A stretch of DNA of 12,812 nt from Campylobacteraceae bacterium (lineage in GTDB: Bacteria > Campylobacterota > Campylobacteria > Campylobacterales > Sulfurovaceae), in NCBI GenBank assembly GCA_027023145.1, contig JALVWV010000117.1, positions 1-12,812 of the forward strand, read 5' to 3'. Shown piece after piece: positions 6,934 through 12,812 of the stretch. The notes under the pieces are model-generated. The model worked only from the letters and a program-made list of their open reading frames with translations. It searched no databases and had not been told where the DNA came from. Numbering within the stretch: the stretch's first letter is position 1; every line of letters starts with the position of its first letter. A program made the translations under genes and the position numbers.

Positions 6934-9630
6934 TTATTTCAGTTTGTCCCAGCTCTTGTCAATGGTAACCGAGCACTCCAGTGCCACTTCGAGCGGATAG
7001 ACGCCCTCCATAATCTCCCGCAATATTTCTGCCAAATTTTTGGCATCTTTTTCCGATGCTTCAAAGATCAATTCGTCATGGATTTGCAGCAACATCCGTA
7101 CCGACAGCTCTCCGGAGACTATCTTTCGATCAATCTCAAGCATTGCCAATTTGATCAAATCTGCAGCCGACCCTTGGAAAACCGTATTAACCGATTCACG
7201 CAAAATCGCCGCTTTTTGCATCCCCCCGGCGTTTTCATAATCAAAGACCCGCCGACGCCCCAACAGGGTCTCGACATAGCCATGGTTTTTGGCATCGTCC
7301 TGGATCTGTTTAAGGTAGCGCTTGACCGTCGGGAAGGTGGCGAAATACGCCTGGATGATCTCTTTGGCCTCCGAGGTGGTGATCCCGAGCTCATCGGCCA
7401 GCTTGCGTGATCCCATCCCATACAGCAGGCCGAAGTTGATCGATTTGGCAAAGCTCCGTTTGGCTGTTGCCTCCTCTTCGCCAAAGAGTTTGATCGCCGT
7501 GGCCATGTGGATATCGTGCCCGCTCGCAAACGCCTCTTTCAGAGCCGCATCCCCGGAGAAATGTGCCAGCAACCGCAGCTCGATCTGGGAGTAGTCAATG
7601 GAGATGAGTCGCTTCCCCTCCTCTGCGACAAACGCCCGCCGGACACTGCGTCCGAGCTCGGAACGCACCGGGATATTTTGGAGATTGGGGTCGCGGGAGC
7701 TCAGCCGCCCCGTCGCCGTACCGGTCTGAAGAAAATGGGTGTAGATGCGATGCTCTGCATTCTGCTCTGCCAGTTTTTTCAATGGCTCGACGTAGGTAGA
7801 GAGCATCTTCTGGTATTCCCGGTATTCTAGAATTTTTGGGATGATGGGGTGCGCGTCTTTCAATCCATTGAGAACCGCTTCGTTGGTGCTGTAGCCTGTC
7901 TTGGTCTTTTTGCCCCCTTTGAGCCCAATCTGCTGGAAGAGGACGACGCCAAGCTGTTGGGTCGATCGGATATTGAACTCCGTACCGGCCAGCTCGTAAA
8001 TCTCTAGGGTCAGTTCCGAGAGCTTCGCGCTCATGCTCTCTCTGAGGCGCTCCAAGTGCGCCGTGTCGACCCGGATCCCCTCCCGCTCCATGTGGATGAG
8101 GACATTGACAAACGGATACTCCACCTGCCGCGCCTCCTCAGCAATCTTCGGATCGGCTAGGGCAAAAAATTCGGTCAGCTTATGATAAAGACGAAGGGTC
8201 ATCCAGGCATCTTCAGCAGCATAAAAGGCCGCTTCTTCGAGGGGGACGGTTGAGAAGTTCTCCCCTTTCTTGACCAGCGATTTGAATGGCTTCATTTCGT
8301 AACCAAAAAACTTTTTGGCCAGAGCATCGAGCCCCACTTTTGTCCCTGGATCGAGCAACCAGGCCATGATCATCGTATCGGCATACGGTACGCGCTCTTC
8401 GATCCCGGCGGAGTAGAGGAGTCCGAGGTCAAACTTGAGATTTTGCCCTACGATGCGTGCAGCCATCAGTCGTGTGATAGCTCCCATCGCCACTTCACGA
8501 CTCACTTGATCCCCGACACCGAGGTAACTGTGCGCGATGGGGACATAATACGCCCGACCCTCCTCGAGTGCAAACGAGAAGCCCACCATCGTGTCGTTGC
8601 GCGTATCGAGCCCCGTCGTCTCAGTATCAAACGCCACAATTGTCTCAGGCGTCACTGTCGCCACTACTGCATCGAGTTTCTCTGCCGTATCGAGGAGGAT
8701 CGCTTCGAACGAAGGGGCTGCCGGAGGAGCTGGAGTCGCCGATACGGTCGATGAAGGTTTCGCCGCTTTGGCACCGTTGCCATCGAGCCGTCGCAACGCC
8801 TGGCGCATCTCATAGCGCTCAAACTCCTCACGCAACGCTTCGAGGTACTCCCGATCCTCCAGCCGATACTGCTCCAAATCGCAGGTCGGGAAGACATCGT
8901 CCCGCAACCTCACAAGATCCCGGGAGAGAAATGCCATCTCTCTCGATTCGCTCAGCAGTTTCTGGATGCGTGGAGTACCCGCCTCGTCAAGGTGCTCGTA
9001 AATGTTTTCGAGCGTGTGGAATTGGTTGATGAGTTTCGAGCCACCTTTTTGACCGATCCCCTTAACGCCGGGTATGTTGTCCGCACTGTCCCCGATGATC
9101 GCCTGAAAATTGACAAAATCGCGCGGGTGAACTTCAAATTTGGCTTCACACCCCGCTTCATTGATCTCTTTTTTCTTGATCGCATCGACGATTACCACTC
9201 GATCATCGTCGATGAGCTGATAGAGATCTTTGTCGTGCGAAATGATCTTGACCCGCATCCCGGCCTCCACGGCACAGCGTGTGATCGTCGCGATCACATC
9301 ATCCGCTTCGAAGCCCTCCGCTGAGACATTGGCAAACCCCATGTGCTCGATCCACTCGATAGCGATGGGAAGCTGCTTGACAAGATCCTCTGGTGGCGGA
9401 GGACGATTGGCTTTGTAGGCGTCGTAAAGCGTATTGCGAAACGTCGGCCCCTTGCTGTCGAGAGCAAACACGAGATAATCGGTGGCATGGTCTTTTTCGA
9501 GCTGATGGATCATGTTGATAAATCCGGTGAGCAGACCCGTCGGAAACCCCTCCGAGTTTCGCAGGGGCGGCAGCGCGTAGTAGGCACGAAAAAAGAAGCC
9601 AAATGTGTCGATGATGATGAGTGTTTTCAT
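6934..9630 (-). CDS. polA: DNA polymerase I
   Basis: PolA fills gaps in excision repair and replaces Okazaki primers. The 898-residue protein has all three domains. The 5' nuclease (about 1-285) shows D8, EADD (108-111), SHDKD (131-135) and GDSADNIPGVKGIG (180-193). After a Pro/Ala-rich linker (about 287-307), the 3'-5' exonuclease carries all its usual catalytic residues: D335 and E337 in DTETTGLD, D401 in NLKFD, and Y470 and D474 in YAAEDA. The polymerase domain has motif A with D679 and E684 (DYSQIELR), the O-helix with R725, K729, F733 and Y737, and motif C HDE with D852. Proofreading should therefore be active. The ATG at 9630 has AAGG 6 bases upstream. A small gene of unknown function diverges from it, and uvrA, a repair partner, lies beyond that gene. 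Confidence 0.98.
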   Translation of the reverse strand: MKTLIIIDTFGFFFRAYYALPPLRNSEGFPTGLLTGFINMIHQLEKDHATDYLVFALDSKGPTFRNTLYDAYKANRPPPPEDLVKQLPIAIEWIEHMGFANVSAEGFEADDVIATITRCAVEAGMRVKIISHDKDLYQLIDDDRVVIVDAIKKKEINEAGCEAKFEVHPRDFVNFQAIIGDSADNIPGVKGIGQKGGSKLINQFHTLENIYEHLDEAGTPRIQKLLSESREMAFLSRDLVRLRDDVFPTCDLEQYRLEDREYLEALREEFERYEMRQALRRLDGNGAKAAKPSSTVSATPAPPAAPSFEAILLDTAEKLDAVVATVTPETIVAFDTETTGLDTRNDTMVGFSFALEEGRAYYVPIAHSYLGVGDQVSREVAMGAITRLMAARIVGQNLKFDLGLLYSAGIEERVPYADTMIMAWLLDPGTKVGLDALAKKFFGYEMKPFKSLVKKGENFSTVPLEEAAFYAAEDAWMTLRLYHKLTEFFALADPKIAEEARQVEYPFVNVLIHMEREGIRVDTAHLERLRESMSAKLSELTLEIYELAGTEFNIRSTQQLGVVLFQQIGLKGGKKTKTGYSTNEAVLNGLKDAHPIIPKILEYREYQKMLSTYVEPLKKLAEQNAEHRIYTHFLQTGTATGRLSSRDPNLQNIPVRSELGRSVRRAFVAEEGKRLISIDYSQIELRLLAHFSGDAALKEAFASGHDIHMATAIKLFGEEEATAKRSFAKSINFGLLYGMGSRKLADELGITTSEAKEIIQAYFATFPTVKRYLKQIQDDAKNHGYVETLLGRRRVFDYENAGGMQKAAILRESVNTVFQGSAADLIKLAMLEIDRKIVSGELSVRMLLQIHDELIFEASEKDAKNLAEILREIMEGVYPLEVALECSVTIDKSWDKLK

Positions 9631-9656
9631 GGAGAACCTTGGGTTGTTGAGCGATT

Positions 9657-9662
9657 ATTGTA
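9657..9662 (-). promoter_or_regulatory. Probable polA -10 promoter element
   Basis: The minus strand reads TACAAT in the context GGCTACAATAATC, 26 bases before the polA ATG. The leader would be about 20 bases. No good -35 is seen; the dyad at 9675-9688 occupies that position. Confidence 0.45.
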
Positions 9663-9674
9663 GCCTAAGTGTCG

Positions 9675-9688
9675 TTAGAGAACTCTAA
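9675..9688. promoter_or_regulatory. Dyad between divergent polA and the small membrane gene, possible operator
   Basis: TTAGAG (9675-9680) and CTCTAA (9683-9688) form a perfect 6-bp inverted repeat with an AA spacer. Its centre lies about 22 bases from both proposed -10 elements, so it covers the -35 region of each divergent promoter. That is a typical place for a regulator to bind. Only one such site is visible and no regulator gene is nearby. Confidence 0.35.
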
Positions 9689-9700
9689 TCTGTTTTGAGG

Positions 9701-9706
9701 TATACT
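9701..9706 (+). promoter_or_regulatory. Possible -10 element for the small plus-strand membrane gene
   Basis: TATACT matches the -10 consensus at five of six positions and lies 52 bases before the ATG. TATTAT at 9727-9732 is an alternative nearer the gene. I cannot decide between them from sequence. Confidence 0.3.
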
Positions 9707-9758
9707 TCATACAGTTGATACCCAAGTATTATCGATTATTTACTTTTAATGAGGATGC

Positions 9759-10169
9759 ATGAACCAAGATTTAGAGAATGATATTTCGCTCAAAACTGAA
9801 CCCGTGCGCAGGACACGTAGTTCGGCTGCACCCAGGAGTTCGGCTGCATCCAGGAGAAAAAAGCGCAATCAAGTCACCTCTGCTAATCGTGTTTCTGATT
9901 TCATGAACCAAGATGTCGACCCACCTCTTTTTGGGCTGATACCCGAAGGATATGAGGGGATCACCTATTTGATGCTTTTTATTTTTCTCCCAAAACTGGC
10001 AGGGATGGCGTTTTTTTTCTTCTATGTTAGCGGCGCCAGCTTCGAATTGTATTCCAAGGCAGGCGCGGGAGGATTCCTCCTTGACTGGGCTGTGGGGTAT
10101 GAGATCCTCGCAACATTGACCTTGTTGTATATCGGGAAAAAAATGTTCGGATATATGTTTCTCGAGTAG
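9759..10169 (+). CDS. Small basic two-helix membrane protein, function unknown
   Basis: I do not recognise this 136-residue protein. Residues 14-46 are rich in Arg, Lys, Ser and Ala, with RRKKR at 32-36. Two hydrophobic segments follow (about 69-92 and 106-127), so the basic part probably faces the cytoplasm. The first helix contains FFFF, coded in part by eight T in a row (10011-10018). An 18-bp tandem duplication (9819-9854) codes for the repeated RSSAA, and MNQD occurs at residues 1-4 and 49-52. GAGG stands 4 bases before the ATG at 9759; the second ATG at 9903 has no ribosome site. My count gives about 46% G+C, below its neighbours by eye. It is the only plus-strand protein gene, divergent from polA, and its stop is 3 bp from the uvrA stop. 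Confidence 0.75.
   Translation: MNQDLENDISLKTEPVRRTRSSAAPRSSAASRRKKRNQVTSANRVSDFMNQDVDPPLFGLIPEGYEGITYLMLFIFLPKLAGMAFFFFYVSGASFELYSKAGAGGFLLDWAVGYEILATLTLLYIGKKMFGYMFLE
9819..9854. repeat. 18-bp tandem duplication inside the small membrane protein gene
   Basis: AGTTCGGCTGCACCCAGG at 9819-9836 is followed directly by a copy at 9837-9854 that differs at one base. The length is a multiple of three, so the frame is kept and six residues (RSSAAP, then RSSAAS) are repeated. This looks like a fairly recent slippage duplication. Confidence 0.9.
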
Positions 10170-10172
10170 GTC

Positions 10173-12812
10173 TTATCCTTTTGCAAGGAATCTCCCAGTG
10201 TAGCTACCACTCTTTGTATGGTCATCTGCGATTTGTTCAGGCGTACCTGTCGCGATGATCTTGCCCCCCTTATTCCCTCCTTCTGGTCCCATGTCAATCA
10301 CCCAGTCGGCGTTTTTAACCATATCGAGATTGTGCTCGATCACGATAACACTGTTGCCCAACTCTACGAGGTGATGCAGGACGCCTGTGAGGCGATCGAC
10401 GTCGGCGAAGTGAAGTCCGGTGGTGGGCTCATCAAGGATATAGAGGGTGTTGCCAGTGTCTTTACGGCTGAGCTCCTTGGCGAGCTTGATCCGCTGGGCT
10501 TCCCCGCCCGAGAGGGTTGTAGCATTTTGCCCAAGCGAGAGATAATCCAGCCCCACAGCCGTCAGCGTGCTCAACTTAGCGGCAATTGAAGGGATAGCCT
10601 TAAAAAACTCCAGCGCCTCTCCCACACTCATCGCCAACACATCGGCGATGCTCTTGCCCCGGTAATGCACTTCGAGGGTCTGCTCGTTGTACCGCGTTCC
10701 GTGGCAGGCATCGCATGTGACCAGGACATCGGGGAGGAAGTGCATCTCAATCTTGATCTGCCCGTCGCCTTGACACTTCTCGCAACGGCCGCCTTTGACG
10801 TTGAAGCTGAAGCGCCCCACTTTGTAGCCGCGCAACTCGGCTTCCTTGGTCTGGGCAAAGAGTTTGCGGATCTCATCCATGATCCCGGTGTAGGTGGCGG
10901 GGTTGGAGCGCGGGGTGCGTCCGATGGGGCTCTGATCGAGGTAGATCACTTTGTCGAGGTGTTCCAGCCCCTCGACAGTCACGCCGTCGACGCGGTTGAC
11001 CTTTTTGGCACGGTTGAGGATCTCTCGAGCGACAGGCAGGAGGGTCTGGAGGATCAGGGAGCTTTTGCCCGAGCCGCTCACGCCGGTGACGCAGACAAAA
11101 TTGCGCAGGGGAATTTCGGCACGGAGGTTCTCGATGTTGTTCAGCGTCACGCCGGAGACGGTAAGCCAATCGGTCTGTGGGCGGCCGTGGGGGTAGTGGA
11201 TGGTCTTTTTGCCAGTGAGGTAGTCGGCAGTGAGGGTTTTGGCCTTGGCGATCTTCTTCACATCACCCGCAAAGACGATCTCCCCACCATACGCCCCGGC
11301 TCCGGGGCCGATGTCGATGAGGTAATCGGCCGCTTCGATCGTCTCTTTGTCGTGCTCGACGACGATGACGGTGTTACCCTTGTCTCTGAGGGATTGCAGG
11401 GTGCGGATGAGCTTGAGGGTGTCGCGCTCATGCAGCCCGATGCTGGGCTCATCGAGGACATACATCACCCCGGTCAACCCTGAGCCGATCTGCGAAGCGA
11501 TCCGGATCCGCTGCGCTTCCCCGCCGCTGATGGTACGGGCATCCCGGCTGAGACTCAAGTATCCCAACCCCACGTCGTAGAGGAAGAAGAGCCGCTCCTG
11601 GATCTCCTTGAGGATCGAGGCAGCGATGAGCTGCTGCTGGGGGCTTAGGTGGGAGAAGTTGTCCGCCTCAGCAAAATAGGCATAGCTCTCCTCAATCGGC
11701 ATATTGACCAAATCGGCGATGGAGTGCCCCTCGATCTTGACGGCCAGTGACCGGGGGCGCAAACGGTTGCCCCCACAGGCATCGCACACCTTCTCAGTCA
11801 TGTACTCAGCGACGTCTTTCTCGTCCTTGAACATCTCATGGGCAAACTTCACCACCCCCGGCCACTCCCGGTGGAGCTTGTGCCGTTTCCAGGTGAAATC
11901 CACGCTGGAGCCCAGCCCATAGAGGATCGCCTTTTTCTGATGCTCGAGGAGTTCTTCGTAGGGGACATTTGTCGGGATGTCGTTCTGTTGGCAAAAAGCA
12001 TTGAGAAACTTGGTGTAGTAGCTTTTGTTGAAACCGTACATGATCTTGACCGCCCCCTTCTCGATGCTCAGCGCCCCATCGATGATCTTGGTCAGATCCA
12101 GCGTGTAGCGGATCCCCAGCCCGTCGCACACTGGGCAGGCACCCTTGGGGGAGTTGAACGAGAAGCTCACCGGTTCGAGCGGTTCGAAGCTGAGCTTGCA
12201 GTCAAAACACGCGAGATGCTCCGAGTAGTGGTAGCGCTGGCGATCGAGTCCGAGCTCCTCATGGTTGAGCACTTCGATCTCCACTTCGCCGTAGCTCTCA
12301 CCCAGCGCCTTTTCGACATCCTGTCCGATCCGCTCCTTGTTGTCCGGCTTGACGACGACACGGTCGACGACCACTTTGATGGTGTGTTTTTTGGTCTTGG
12401 CCAGCTCGATCTCTTCATCGAGGCGCACCATCACCCCGTCGATCTGCGCCCGAACGTACCCTTTGTGCCGCAGCGATTCGATCCGGTCGGCGAAAGTGCC
12501 TTTTTTCTCCTTGACCAGCGGCGCCATGATGATGAGTTTGGCTCCTTCAGGCAGACGCAGCACCTCGGTGATGATGTCGCTGGCCGACATCGACGAGATC
12601 GGCTTGCCACACTCATGGCAGTGCTGCCGCCCCACCCGGGCAAAGAGTAGCCGCAGATAATCGTAAATCTCCGTAATCGTCCCCACGGTGGATCGGGGGT
12701 TTTTGGAGGTGGTCTTCTGATCGATGGCAATGGCCGGCGTGAGCCCCTCGATCTTGTCCACATCGGGCTTGCCTGCCCGTCCGAGGAACTGTCTGGCATA
12801 CGAACTCAACGA
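10173..12812 (-). CDS. uvrA: Excinuclease ABC subunit A, N-terminus outside window
   Basis: UvrA is the damage-sensing ATPase of nucleotide excision repair; it loads UvrB onto damaged DNA. The visible 879 residues begin in the SLSSYARQFL block, so about 70 N-terminal residues, including the first Walker A, lie beyond the window. Numbering from the second visible codon, the sequence shows STVGTITEIYDYLRLLFARV (40-59), a lone CxxC (64-67), the first zinc module CFDC...CPVC (201-228), the first ABC signature ISGGEAQR (427-434) with VLDEPSIGLH (451-460), the second Walker A GVSGSGKSS (576-584), the second zinc module CEKC...CDAC (676-702), and the second signature LSGGEAQR (766-773) with ILDEPTTGLH (791-800). 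These visible ATPase and zinc motifs are intact. Its stop is 3 bp from that of the converging small membrane gene. Confidence 0.98.
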   Translation of the reverse strand, partial: SLSSYARQFLGRAGKPDVDKIEGLTPAIAIDQKTTSKNPRSTVGTITEIYDYLRLLFARVGRQHCHECGKPISSMSASDIITEVLRLPEGAKLIIMAPLVKEKKGTFADRIESLRHKGYVRAQIDGVMVRLDEEIELAKTKKHTIKVVVDRVVVKPDNKERIGQDVEKALGESYGEVEIEVLNHEELGLDRQRYHYSEHLACFDCKLSFEPLEPVSFSFNSPKGACPVCDGLGIRYTLDLTKIIDGALSIEKGAVKIMYGFNKSYYTKFLNAFCQQNDIPTNVPYEELLEHQKKAILYGLGSSVDFTWKRHKLHREWPGVVKFAHEMFKDEKDVAEYMTEKVCDACGGNRLRPRSLAVKIEGHSIADLVNMPIEESYAYFAEADNFSHLSPQQQLIAASILKEIQERLFFLYDVGLGYLSLSRDARTISGGEAQRIRIASQIGSGLTGVMYVLDEPSIGLHERDTLKLIRTLQSLRDKGNTVIVVEHDKETIEAADYLIDIGPGAGAYGGEIVFAGDVKKIAKAKTLTADYLTGKKTIHYPHGRPQTDWLTVSGVTLNNIENLRAEIPLRNFVCVTGVSGSGKSSLILQTLLPVAREILNRAKKVNRVDGVTVEGLEHLDKVIYLDQSPIGRTPRSNPATYTGIMDEIRKLFAQTKEAELRGYKVGRFSFNVKGGRCEKCQGDGQIKIEMHFLPDVLVTCDACHGTRYNEQTLEVHYRGKSIADVLAMSVGEALEFFKAIPSIAAKLSTLTAVGLDYLSLGQNATTLSGGEAQRIKLAKELSRKDTGNTLYILDEPTTGLHFADVDRLTGVLHHLVELGNSVIVIEHNLDMVKNADWVIDMGPEGGNKGGKIIATGTPEQIADDHTKSGSYTGRFLAKG

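Noticed and set aside
9903..10169. Shorter start for the small plus-strand protein at the second MNQD
   Set aside because: No ribosome site precedes 9903, whereas GAGG precedes 9759; the repeat is more likely an internal duplication.
10665..12650. Long plus-strand open frames (10665-11483 and 11838-12650) opposite uvrA
   Set aside because: They are antisense to an intact, strongly conserved uvrA frame and arise from its GC-rich codon use; no motifs or ribosome sites support them.

Overview
The window looks like ordinary housekeeping chromosome from a member of the Campylobacterota (Epsilonproteobacteria). The main clues are a fused System II cytochrome c synthetase (CcsBA) of the type known from Helicobacter and its relatives, an atpB standing apart from the other ATP synthase genes beside a small membrane protein gene, and promoters that show a clear TATAAT or TACAAT -10 element but no good -35. 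The coding DNA is fairly GC-rich for this phylum (just over half G+C by eye), which would suit a Nitratifractor- or Hydrogenimonas-like vent or sediment organism. That genus guess is inference only.

Layout from left to right. Bases 1-677 hold the 5' part of a voltage-gated ion channel gene (minus strand, cut by the window edge), whose start codon overlaps the gatB stop. Next, all on minus, come gatB (677-2110), a short two-helix membrane protein (2161-2454) and atpB (2459-3187). Bases 3188-3599 contain no protein gene. They hold the atpB promoter, a plus-strand tRNA-Arg(CCT) with its own promoter, a 7-bp tandem repeat, a small hairpin and a REP-like palindromic element. Then come mscL with a zinc-ribbon tail (3600-4037), ccsBA (4089-6845) and polA (6934-9630), all on minus. 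A small unrecognised membrane protein gene (9759-10169) is the only plus-strand protein gene. It is divergent from polA and ends 3 bp from the stop of uvrA (minus, 10173 to beyond 12812), whose N-terminal coding part lies outside the window.

The genes serve separate core jobs: tRNA amidation (gatB), proton-driven ATP synthesis (atpB), heme attachment to c-type cytochromes (ccsBA), osmotic and ion homeostasis (mscL, channel) and DNA repair (polA, uvrA). gatB and the channel are probably co-transcribed, and atpB and the small membrane protein may form one unit with them.

I found no defence system, mobile element, CRISPR array or novel multigene system. The points most worth a second look are the unrecognised lower-GC gene at 9759-10169 with internal duplications, the dyad placed midway between the polA promoter and that gene's promoter, and the repeat cluster between tRNA-Arg and mscL.
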